Shown here: piece after piece, positions 28,854 to 36,880 of the stretch | Layout: each line of letters opens with the position of its first letter | Position numbering within the stretch: the first letter of the stretch is position 1 | NCBI RefSeq assembly: GCF_001429625.1 | Contig: NZ_LMSU01000001.1 | Span: forward strand, 749,498-813,497 | DNA: 64,000 bases | Source of the DNA: Nocardioides sp. Soil805 | GTDB taxonomy: Bacteria; Actinomycetota; Actinomycetes; Propionibacteriales; Nocardioidaceae | Reading direction: 5' to 3' | The notes under the pieces: model-generated | What the model was told of the DNA's origin: nothing | Seen by the model: the letters and a program-made list of their open reading frames with translations, nothing else | Database searches by the model: none | Position numbers and translations under genes: made by a program

Positions 28854-28930
28854 GCCCCCGTAGCTCAGCTGGATAGAGCAGCGGCCTTCTAATCCGCCGG
28901 TCGCAGGTTCGAATCCTGCCGGGGGCGCCA
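28854..28930 (+). tRNA. tRNA-Arg (UCU)
   Basis: Full cloverleaf: acceptor GCCCCCG/CGGGGGC, anticodon loop CTTCTAA giving TCT, T arm GCAGG TTCGAAT CCTGC, and encoded CCA. Confidence 0.96.
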
Positions 28931-29068
28931 CGAGGTCATCAGGCACCAGGTGGCACCTCCCGACCTGCAACCCGGGTCCTCGATCTCCGTCGGATCTCGG
29001 GCGTCACCGGGATACTGGGTCCGGCACAAGACGCATCGCACCACATCACACTTCTCGGGGACCCGACC

Positions 29069-29488
29069 TTGATCTCGCTCACCTACCTCAGCACCGCCAC
29101 GACGCCGTTCAGCCCCGCCGACCTCCGCGAGCTGCTGCGAGCATCGCGCGAGCGAAACCACGCGAACGAGCTCACCGGCATGCTGCTCCATGCCGGCGGG
29201 CACTTCATCCAGACCCTGGAGGGAGCCGAGGACGTGGTGGACGCGACCTTCACCCGCATCGAGCGGGACCACCGGCACCGCAACGTGTACGTCGCCCTGC
29301 GCGACGACGTCGACACGCGCACCTTCCCCGAGTGGTCCATGGGCTTCGAGACCCTCGGCCCCGACGAGACCGCCCTCCTGCCGGGGTTCAACGACTACCT
29401 CAGGGGCAGGCCCATGTCCCCCGAGGACACCCAGGCGTTCGGCCGCCCCGGCATCTTCCACCGGTTGTTCAGGGACAAGATGCGCTGA
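29069..29488 (+). CDS. BLUF domain blue-light receptor
   Basis: A 139-residue protein made of one BLUF (FAD-binding blue-light sensor) domain. It begins SLTYLSTATTPFS with the key Tyr near residue 6. It continues with NELTGMLLHAGGHFIQTLEG, which carries the Asn and Gln that contact the flavin. A C-terminal Trp/Met pair is seen in EWSMGF. The start is TTG, which is unusual here. It has no output domain, so it must act on a partner protein. It lies alone after a tRNA gene. Confidence 0.9.
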   Translation: MISLTYLSTATTPFSPADLRELLRASRERNHANELTGMLLHAGGHFIQTLEGAEDVVDATFTRIERDHRHRNVYVALRDDVDTRTFPEWSMGFETLGPDETALLPGFNDYLRGRPMSPEDTQAFGRPGIFHRLFRDKMR

Positions 29489-29585
29489 CCGGCGCTGGAC
29501 CAGCCCCGGTCGGGCGCCACGATCGCGAGGTGCCGACACGCCGGAGCCGCCCGACGACAGGGTCGCCGAGCGGCTCGTACGCCGG

Positions 29586-30671
29586 TCAGTCGCTGAGGCG
29601 CTCGCCCGTCTCGGTGTCGAACACGTGGACACTGCGCGGGTCCGTGGTCACGTGGATCACGTCACCCTTCGACACCGAGTCCCGCTGCGTCACCCGCACG
29701 ATCACCGCGCTCGGAGCTCCTTCGACGTCGCACGTGCCGTAGACGAACGCATCGGCGCCGAGCTCCTCCACCACGGTCACCTTGACCGGCAGGCCACCCT
29801 CCTCGGACGACACCTGCCGCCACGCCTCCGGACGCACCCCCACCGTGACCGCACCGGACATCCGCGACGCCGCCGCCGGGTCGACCGGCACCAGGTAGTT
29901 GCCGATCCGGGCCTGTCCCGACTCGTCGGCCCGCGCCTCGAGCAGGTTCATCTGCGGCGATCCAATGAAGCCGGCCACGAACAGGTTGACCGGCCGGTCG
30001 TAAAGGCCGAGCGGGGTGTCCACCTGCTGCAGGACCCCGAGGTTCATGACCGCCACCCGGTCGCCCATGGTCATCGCCTCGACCTGGTCGTGGGTGACGT
30101 AGACGGTGGTGACACCGAGGTCCGCCTGCAGCTTGGCGATGTCCGTGCGGGTCTGGACGCGCATCTTGGCGTCCAGGTTGGACAACGGCTCGTCCATGCA
30201 GAAGACCTGCGGGTTGCGCACGATCGCCCGGCCCATCGCGACGCGCTGGCGCTGACCGCCCGAGAGCGCCTTGGGCTTGCGGTCCAGGTACTCCCCGAGG
30301 CCGAGCATGCGGGCCGCCTCGGCGACCCGCTGGTCGCGCTCGGCCGACGGCATCTTGGCCATCTTGAGCGAGAAGGCCATGTTGTCGCGCACCGACATGT
30401 GGGGGTACAGCGCGTAGTTCTGGAACACCATCGCGATGTCGCGGTCCTTGGGGGCCGCGTTGGTCACGTCCCGGTCGCCGATCCTGATGCTCCCGCGGTT
30501 GCACTCCTCGAGGCCGGCGAGCATCCGCAGGGTCGTGGACTTGCCACACCCGGACGGCCCGACGAGCACCATGAACTCGCCGTCCGCGATCTCGAGGTCC
30601 AGGCCGGGTACGGCGGGCACGTCGGCCCCGGGGTACCACCGCTGTGCCTTCTCGAAGGTCACTGTTGCCAT
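29586..30671 (-). CDS. Sugar ABC transporter ATPase (MalK/UgpC type)
   Basis: A 361-residue ATPase that powers the adjacent importer. Motifs: Walker A GPSGCGKST, Q-loop VFQNYALYPHMSV, signature LSGGQRQRVAMGRAIVR, Walker B VFCMDEPLSNLD and the switch His in VYVTHDQVEA. The C-terminal MOBE domain is typical of CUT1 importers. Many actinobacteria share one MsiK ATPase between sugar importers; this operon carries its own. It lies 25 bases after the permease gene. Confidence 0.92.
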   Translation of the reverse strand: MATVTFEKAQRWYPGADVPAVPGLDLEIADGEFMVLVGPSGCGKSTTLRMLAGLEECNRGSIRIGDRDVTNAAPKDRDIAMVFQNYALYPHMSVRDNMAFSLKMAKMPSAERDQRVAEAARMLGLGEYLDRKPKALSGGQRQRVAMGRAIVRNPQVFCMDEPLSNLDAKMRVQTRTDIAKLQADLGVTTVYVTHDQVEAMTMGDRVAVMNLGVLQQVDTPLGLYDRPVNLFVAGFIGSPQMNLLEARADESGQARIGNYLVPVDPAAASRMSGAVTVGVRPEAWRQVSSEEGGLPVKVTVVEELGADAFVYGTCDVEGAPSAVIVRVTQRDSVSKGDVIHVTTDPRSVHVFDTETGERLSD

Positions 30672-30696
30672 GTGCAGTCCTTTCGCATCTGGACGC

Positions 30697-31614
30697 TCAA
30701 CCCTTGGTCGAGCCGAGTGTCAGGCCCGAGACGAACTGCTTCTGCAGCGCGAAGAACACCACCAGGACCGGCAGTGCCACGATCACGGATCCCGCCGCCA
30801 CCAGGTTGGTGTCGGTGAAGAACTGGCCGCGCAGGTTGTTGAGCGCGGAGGTGATCGGGAGCTTGTCGCCCTGCTGGATGAGCACGGTCGCCCAGAAGAA
30901 CTCGTTGTAGATCCAGGTGAACTGCAAGGTCGCCAGGGCCGCCAGGGCGGGCCGCACGAGCGGCATGGTCAGCTGCCAGTACTGCCGCCACACCCCCGCC
31001 CCGTCCAGCTCGGCCGACTCGTAGATCTCGTGCGGCAGCGTCTTCATGTAGTTGCTCAGCACGAACGTGCAGAAGCCGAGCTGGAAGGCGGTGTTGACCA
31101 GGATCAGCGCCCAGAAGCTGTTGAGCATCGAGCCGTTCTCGCTCATGAACGTCGGCAGCGGAATCTCGCGGAACATCCGGAACACCGGGATCAGCAGCGC
31201 CTGCGGAGGCAGCAGGTTGGCGGCCAGGAAGACGCCGAGCATCGTCAGGTTGAAGCGGAAGCTGAACCTCGCCAGCACGAAGGCGACCATCGAGGACAGC
31301 CACAGCGTGAGCAGCACTGCCGGGATGGTGACGAGCATTGAGTTGCGCATGTGTAGGCCGAAGTTCCCCTGCGACCAGGCCTGCCGGTAGTTGTCGGTGG
31401 TCCAGCCGCCGAAGGACAGGTAGCCGTTGGCCTGGGTGTACTCGTACACGCGGAACGAGTTGAGGACCGCCCAGAACAGCGGGAAGAGCCACAGCAGGGC
31501 GAGGACCGCGGTGATCACGGTGGCGATCACCCCGCGATTGCGGCTCATCACCCCGCCCTCCTGGCGGGGCGGTGCTGTCGTCGCCGCAGCGGCGACCGGT
31601 GTCTCGGTGCTCAT
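30697..31614 (-). CDS. Sugar ABC transporter permease (MalG type)
   Basis: A 305-residue CUT1 permease with six transmembrane helices and the EAA loop (YESAELDGAGVWRQYWQLTMPLVRP) that docks the ATPase. The N-terminus is a long Thr/Ala-rich cytoplasmic stretch. Its start overlaps the stop of the MalF-type gene by four bases. Confidence 0.92.
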   Translation of the reverse strand: MSTETPVAAAATTAPPRQEGGVMSRNRGVIATVITAVLALLWLFPLFWAVLNSFRVYEYTQANGYLSFGGWTTDNYRQAWSQGNFGLHMRNSMLVTIPAVLLTLWLSSMVAFVLARFSFRFNLTMLGVFLAANLLPPQALLIPVFRMFREIPLPTFMSENGSMLNSFWALILVNTAFQLGFCTFVLSNYMKTLPHEIYESAELDGAGVWRQYWQLTMPLVRPALAALATLQFTWIYNEFFWATVLIQQGDKLPITSALNNLRGQFFTDTNLVAAGSVIVALPVLVVFFALQKQFVSGLTLGSTKG

Positions 31615-32549
31615 CCCTGACGCTCCTCACGGAAGACGTTCCGCAGGTAGATGGTGATGAAGACCGACGAGATCAGCATCATGATGACCGCGAGCGCCGA
31701 CCCGAACCCGTAGCGGGTGGCCTCGCCGATGACGTTCTGGCCGACGAGGGCACCGATGAGCTCGAGCCCGTTGCGGCCCTTGTTGATGACCCACACGATG
31801 TCGAAGGCCCGCAGCGACTCGATGACGACGATGACAACCACGACCATGTTGATGGGACGCATCACCGGGAAGATCACGTGGAAGAAGGTGCGCACCTCGC
31901 TCGCCCCGTCGACCGCCGCGGCCTCGCGCAGGCTTGCGTCCACGCCCTTGAGCCCTGCCAGGTAGATCAGCATGATGTAGCCGGTGTGCCGCCAGGCGGT
32001 GGCCACCAGCACGGCCCACAGGTTGACGTCGGGATCGCCGTACCAGTCGACCTGGGTGTTGAAGACCTGGTTGATGAGGCCCTGGTCGCGGGAGTAGAAG
32101 AGCTGCCAGATGAAGCCGATCAGCGCCACGGAAAGGACGACCGGCATGTAGAACGCCGTCTGGTAGAAGCGACTGCCGCGCATCTCCCGGTCCAGGACGA
32201 CGGCCAGCAGCATGCCCAGCACCGTCGGGAACATGAACAGGAACGCCAGCCAGATCAGGTTGTGCTGGATGGCCGGCCAGAACGGCGGGTAGATGGTCGC
32301 GATGTCCTCGTAGTTCTGCGTGCCGACCCACTCGATCGTGTCGAGGTCGCCGAAGCCGTTCCACTTGCCGAAGGACAGCACCACGGACCCGAGCGCCGGC
32401 AGCCACACCAACCACACGACCAGGACGATCGGCACCAGCAGCATCCCGGCCACGACCAGCCGGTCCCTCGGGGAGAGCTTCTTCTCCCGACGTTGGGGCG
32501 GCGGGCCGACGTCCTGCGCGGCCCGCCGCACCTCCTCGGTGGTCGTCAT
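31611..32549 (-). CDS. Sugar ABC transporter permease (MalF type)
   Basis: A 312-residue CUT1 permease. Six hydrophobic helices are seen, and the EAA loop reads LREAAAVDGASEVRTFFHVIFPVMRP. It pairs with the MalG-type protein to form the membrane channel. It lies ten bases after the substrate-binding protein gene and overlaps the next permease by four bases. Confidence 0.92.
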   Translation of the reverse strand: MTTTEEVRRAAQDVGPPPQRREKKLSPRDRLVVAGMLLVPIVLVVWLVWLPALGSVVLSFGKWNGFGDLDTIEWVGTQNYEDIATIYPPFWPAIQHNLIWLAFLFMFPTVLGMLLAVVLDREMRGSRFYQTAFYMPVVLSVALIGFIWQLFYSRDQGLINQVFNTQVDWYGDPDVNLWAVLVATAWRHTGYIMLIYLAGLKGVDASLREAAAVDGASEVRTFFHVIFPVMRPINMVVVVIVVIESLRAFDIVWVINKGRNGLELIGALVGQNVIGEATRYGFGSALAVIMMLISSVFITIYLRNVFREERQG

Positions 32550-32559
32550 CGTCGTCGCC

Positions 32560-33909
32560 TCAGCCGAAGATCGAGGCGGCTTGTTCCTGAATGCTGGACG
32601 TGATGCCGTCGATGTCGTCGGGGTTCTTCAGGAAGTCCTGGATCGACGGGACCATCACCGTGTTGGCGAAGTCGGCGTTGGTGTCGCGGTCCATGAACTG
32701 CGCGATGTTGGCCGCCGCGCCGACCACCTCTGCCGACTTCTTCTGCAGGGCGCTGTAGCTGGAGGTGCTGGCGCCGGAGTTGGCGGCGATGAACGGCACG
32801 TCGGCGCCGCTGTTGGCGGCGTCGGCGGCCGCGGCACTGCCCAGCCACTTGGCCATCGCCTTGCCGGCCTCCTGGTTCTGGCCGCCGGCCGCCACGCAGA
32901 AGCCGTCGATCGGTGCGTCGAGGGCGTCGGCGCCGATGCTGGAGTCGAGCTCGGGGAAGGTGAAGAAGTCGAGGTCGTCGGCCACGTCGGCCACGGCGTC
33001 CGCGACGAACGTCCCGAGCAGGTACATCCCGCACTCACCGTTGCCCATCGAGGTCGCGGCCTCTTCCCAGTTGCGACCCAGCGGGTCCTCCTGGTGGTAG
33101 GGCAGCAGGGTCTTCCACGTCTCGAAGACCAGCTTGACCTCGTCGCCGTCCCACTGCTCGTCGCCGGCCATCAGGCTCATGTGGAAGTCGAAGCCGTTGA
33201 GGCGCATGTTGAGGATGTCGAACGTGCCCATCGCCGGCCACCCCTGCTTGTCGCCGAAGGCGAACGGCGTGATGCCCTTGCCCTGCATGTCGTCCATGAG
33301 CGACATGAGGTCGTCCTTGGTCTCCGGCGCCGTCCAGCCGTTCTTCTCGAAGATCGACTTCCGGTAGAAGACAGCCCACGGGTAGTAGTCCTTCGGCACG
33401 AAGTACTGCTTGCCGTCCGGCGCGGTGGACGCCTCCTTGAACGAGTCGTTCATCCCGTCGATGGGCCACACGTCGCTGAGGTCGGTGATGAGTCCCGCCT
33501 CGGCGAACTGCGCCATCCGGAAGCCGGCGAACCAGGTGAACACGTCGTCCGGAGTGCCCTGGAGGTAGGTGTTGACGCTCTCCTGGAACGTGTTGTGGTC
33601 CACCGCGTTGAGGTCGACCTTGGTGTCGGTCTCCTTCGTGTACGCCGCCGCCATCGCCGCCAGGCGGTCGTACGCGGGCCCCGAGCCCTTCGCTTCGTTG
33701 ATGCCGAACTTCACCGTGGTGCCCGAGCCGCTCGACCCGCCGCCACCGTCGTCACCGCCGCAGGCGGCGAGCAGGCCGCCGCTGCCCAGCGCGAGCCCGC
33801 CGAGGGCCATGCCGCGGAGCACCGAGCGGCGGCTGGCTGCCATGGTCACGAGGGCGGAGCGGGGCACGGAGGTGCCTGCGGGAACACCGGTCGATCGGGG
33901 TCGGGACAC
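32560..33909 (-). CDS. Sugar ABC transporter substrate-binding lipoprotein
   Basis: A 449-residue solute-binding protein, CUT1 type. The N-terminus has a Tat-like SRRSVLRG followed by a hydrophobic stretch and the lipobox LLAACGG, so it should be lipid-anchored outside the membrane. A Gly/Ser linker and a binding domain follow (KDYYPWAVFYRKSIFEKNGW, WEEAATSMGNGECGMYL). The start is GTG 33909, five bases after AGGAGG; this leaves about 25 residues before the twin arginines. The substrate is likely an oligosaccharide containing galactose, judging from the divergent genes. Confidence 0.9.
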   Translation of the reverse strand: MSRPRSTGVPAGTSVPRSALVTMAASRRSVLRGMALGGLALGSGGLLAACGGDDGGGGSSGSGTTVKFGINEAKGSGPAYDRLAAMAAAYTKETDTKVDLNAVDHNTFQESVNTYLQGTPDDVFTWFAGFRMAQFAEAGLITDLSDVWPIDGMNDSFKEASTAPDGKQYFVPKDYYPWAVFYRKSIFEKNGWTAPETKDDLMSLMDDMQGKGITPFAFGDKQGWPAMGTFDILNMRLNGFDFHMSLMAGDEQWDGDEVKLVFETWKTLLPYHQEDPLGRNWEEAATSMGNGECGMYLLGTFVADAVADVADDLDFFTFPELDSSIGADALDAPIDGFCVAAGGQNQEAGKAMAKWLGSAAAADAANSGADVPFIAANSGASTSSYSALQKKSAEVVGAAANIAQFMDRDTNADFANTVMVPSIQDFLKNPDDIDGITSSIQEQAASIFG

Positions 33910-34001
33910 AACAGCCTCCTGGGGGGAAATCAAACAGTGGGCGACAGCATGTGACCGTGGACACACCCTCGTCAAGCCTTTTGGGCGGACTCGAGCAGGA
34001 A

Positions 34002-34067
34002 TTTCGACATTTTCAAACGCGAAAACGATCAGATGCGTTGACTTTGTGATGCGACGCTGGTCACAGT
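34002..34067 (+). promoter_or_regulatory. Putative operator and promoter of the galactosidase operon
   Basis: TTTTC-N6-GAAAA (34010-34025), overlapped by TTTCG and CGAAA, is an inverted repeat in the divergent spacer and may be the DeoR operator. TTGACT (34038-34043) and CACAGT (34062-34067) give a promoter with an 18-bp spacer, six bases before the beta-galactosidase ATG. Confidence 0.4.
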
Positions 34068-34073
34068 GAGCGC

Positions 34074-36074
34074 ATGCCCACCCCGGTGCCCCCTCTCGCC
34101 CTCGGCGGCGACTACAACCCCGAGCAGTGGTCCTCCGACGTACATGCCGAGGACCGTGACCTCATGCGCGAGGCGGGTGTGGACCTGGTGACGCTCGGCG
34201 TCTTCTCGTGGGCCCACCTGCAGCCCGCGCTCGACCGCTGGGAGTTCGACTGGCTCGACCGGCAGATGGACGACCTGCAAGCGGCCGGCATCCGCGTGGA
34301 CCTCGCCACCGCGACCGCCTCTCCCCCGCCCTGGCTCGCGCGCCGACACCCGGAGATGCTGCCGGTGACCCAGGACGGCCGCACCCTGTGGCCCGGAGGC
34401 CGCCAGGCGTTCTGCCCGAGCTCGCCGGTCTACCGCGAGCACGCGCTGGCCCTGTGCCGCGCCCTCGGTGAGCGGTACGCCGACCACCCGGCGCTCGCGC
34501 TGTGGCACGTGTCCAACGAGCTCGGCTGCCACAACGCGCGCTGCTACTGCGACGTGAGCGCCGCCGCCTTCCGTGAGTGGCTGCGCGCGCGCTACGGGGA
34601 CGTCGACCGGCTCAACGACGCCTGGGGCACGGCCTTCTGGTCCCAGCGGTACGGCGACTTCGAGGAGGTCCTGCCCCCGCGCATCGCCCCGGCCTTCCCC
34701 AACCCCACCCAGCAGCTCGACTTCCTGCGCTTCTCCTCCGACCAGCTGCTCGACAACTTCGTCGTGGAGCGCGACGTGCTGCACGAGGTGTCGCCGGGCG
34801 TGCCGGTGACCACCAACTTCATGGTGATGCGCCAGACCTTCGAGATGGACTACCTCCGCTGGGGACGCGAGGTGGACGTCGTCTCCAACGACCACTACCT
34901 GATGGCCGACGACGCGCACGCCCACCGCGAGCTCGCCTTCAGTGCCGACCTCACCCGCGGCACCGCCGGCGGGGCGCCCTGGCTGCTGATGGAGCACTCC
35001 ACCAGCGCGGTCAACTGGCAGCCGCGCAACCGGGCCAAGGCGCCGGGCGAGACGATCCGGTCCAGCCTGGCGCACGTGGCCCATGGCGCGGACGCGGTCC
35101 TGTTCTTCCAGTGGCGGGCCTCCCGGGCGGGCGCGGAGAAGTTCCACTCGGCGCTGCTGCCCCACGCCGGGACCGACTCGCGGCTGTGGCGCGAGGTGGT
35201 GCAGCTCTCGGAGGTCCTCGACTCCATCGAGGAGGTCAGCGGCAGCCGGGCCGACAACCGGGCGGCGATCCTCTACGACTACGAGGCCTGGTGGGGCTGC
35301 GAGCTCGACTCCCACCCCAGCATCGACGTCACCTACCGCGACCGTGCCGAGGACTTCCACCGCGCCCTGTCCGCCGCCGGGATCGGCGTCGACGTCGTGC
35401 ACCCCGGCTCCGACCTCAGCCGCTACCGCCTCGTGGTGGTGCCGACTCTCTACCTCGTCACCGACGAGGACGCGGCGGCCGTGGCCGCGGCCGCGGAGGC
35501 CGGCGCGACCGTCGTGGTCACCTACTTCAGCGGGATCGTCGACGAGTCCGACCACATCCGCCTCGGCGGCTACCCCGGCGCCTTCCGTGACCTGCTCGGC
35601 GTACGCACGACCGAGTTCCTGCCCCTCGTGGAGGGTGAGTCCGTGACCGTCGAGGGTCTCGGCGACGCAGGCGTCTCCGCCGACGTCTGGGCCGAGGAGC
35701 TGGAGCTCGCCGGCGCGGAGGCCGTCGCGCACCACGCCGACGGCCCGGCGGGCGGGCGTCCCGCCGTCACCCGGCGCGAGGTCGGGACGGGGGCCGCGTG
35801 GTACGTCGCCACCCGGCTCGCCCCCGACGGGACCGACCACCTCGTCGAGCGCCTGGTGGCCGAGGCCGGGCTGGACCGCCTGCCGGGTGCCTCCGCCGAC
35901 GTCGAGGTGACGCGACGGGTCGGGAACGACGCCTCGTGGTTGTTCGTCATCAACCACGGGTCCGAGGACGCGTCGGTCCCGGTCACCGGCACCGAGCTGG
36001 TCTCGGGCCGCTCCGTGTCCGACGACCTCGTCGTCCCCGCCGGGGGCGTCGCCGTCGTACGTGAGGAGCACTGA
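34074..36074 (+). CDS. GH42 beta-galactosidase
   Basis: A 666-residue glycoside hydrolase of family 42, cleaving beta-galactosides. The barrel domain holds the acid/base Glu149 in HVSNELGCH and the nucleophile Glu307 in LLMEHSTSAVNWQPRN. The family zinc-site cysteines are seen near CHNARCYC. The middle trimerisation domain and C-terminal beta domain follow. There is no signal peptide, so it works on sugars already imported. It is divergent from the ABC importer and overlaps the DeoR start by one base. Confidence 0.94.
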   Translation: MPTPVPPLALGGDYNPEQWSSDVHAEDRDLMREAGVDLVTLGVFSWAHLQPALDRWEFDWLDRQMDDLQAAGIRVDLATATASPPPWLARRHPEMLPVTQDGRTLWPGGRQAFCPSSPVYREHALALCRALGERYADHPALALWHVSNELGCHNARCYCDVSAAAFREWLRARYGDVDRLNDAWGTAFWSQRYGDFEEVLPPRIAPAFPNPTQQLDFLRFSSDQLLDNFVVERDVLHEVSPGVPVTTNFMVMRQTFEMDYLRWGREVDVVSNDHYLMADDAHAHRELAFSADLTRGTAGGAPWLLMEHSTSAVNWQPRNRAKAPGETIRSSLAHVAHGADAVLFFQWRASRAGAEKFHSALLPHAGTDSRLWREVVQLSEVLDSIEEVSGSRADNRAAILYDYEAWWGCELDSHPSIDVTYRDRAEDFHRALSAAGIGVDVVHPGSDLSRYRLVVVPTLYLVTDEDAAAVAAAAEAGATVVVTYFSGIVDESDHIRLGGYPGAFRDLLGVRTTEFLPLVEGESVTVEGLGDAGVSADVWAEELELAGAEAVAHHADGPAGGRPAVTRREVGTGAAWYVATRLAPDGTDHLVERLVAEAGLDRLPGASADVEVTRRVGNDASWLFVINHGSEDASVPVTGTELVSGRSVSDDLVVPAGGVAVVREEH

Positions 36075-36877
36075 TGCTCGCCGCCCAACGCCGCAGCCGC
36101 ATCCTGGCCGAGCTCGACCGGGACGGCACCGTCCGGGTCACCGACCTCGTGGACCTGCTCGGCGTCTCGGACATGACGGTGCGCCGCGACCTCGTGGCGC
36201 TGCACCGCGACGGACTCCTGGAGAAGGTGCACGGAGGTGCCCTGGCCGTCGCCGAGCCGTCCTCCTCCGAGCCGGGCTTCGCCGCCAAGTCGGTCCAGCA
36301 CCGGCTGGACAAGGAGGCCATCGCGGCCCGGGCGGCGCAGTACGTGCACGAGGGCATGGCCATCGCCGTCTCGGCGGGGACCACGACCCACGCGCTCACC
36401 GAGCACCTGGCGAAGATCCCCCACCTCACGGTCGTCACCAACTCTGTGTGGGTGGCCGACGTGCTGCACCGGGCCGGCGACAGCACCACGTCGGTCCTGC
36501 TGACCGGCGGACTGCGGACCCCCTCCGACGCGCTCGTCGGACCGGTGGCCGTGTCGTCGCTGCGCAGCCTTCACGTCGACGCGTTCTTCATGGGCGTCCA
36601 CGGCATGGACCTCCGGGCGGGCTTCAGCACGCCCAACCTCCTCGAGTCCGAGACCAACCGCGCCATGATCGAGCGCTCCCGCCGGCTGATCGTGTGCGCC
36701 GACTCCAGCAAGTGGGGCGTCGTCGGCCTCAGCAGCATCGCCTCCCTCTCCGACGCCTCCGTCCTGGTCACCGACACCGGGCTCTCCGCACAGGCCAGCG
36801 CCGTGCTGGCCGACCACGTCGGCGAGCTCGTCCTCGTCGACGTCCACGACGCCCACGAAACCAGCAAGGACGCCTGA
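36074..36877 (+). CDS. DeoR family transcriptional repressor
   Basis: A 267-residue regulator. The N-terminal winged helix reads RRSRILAELDRDGTVRVTDL and VSDMTVRRDLVALHRDGLLEKVHGGA, classic for DeoR. The C-terminal domain is the sugar-phosphate sensor fold, with SAGTTTHAL and CADSSKWGVVG. It sits between two galactosidase genes (overlapping starts and stops), so it should control this island in response to a phosphorylated sugar. Confidence 0.93.
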   Translation: MLAAQRRSRILAELDRDGTVRVTDLVDLLGVSDMTVRRDLVALHRDGLLEKVHGGALAVAEPSSSEPGFAAKSVQHRLDKEAIAARAAQYVHEGMAIAVSAGTTTHALTEHLAKIPHLTVVTNSVWVADVLHRAGDSTTSVLLTGGLRTPSDALVGPVAVSSLRSLHVDAFFMGVHGMDLRAGFSTPNLLESETNRAMIERSRRLIVCADSSKWGVVGLSSIASLSDASVLVTDTGLSAQASAVLADHVGELVLVDVHDAHETSKDA

Positions 36878-36880
36878 GCC

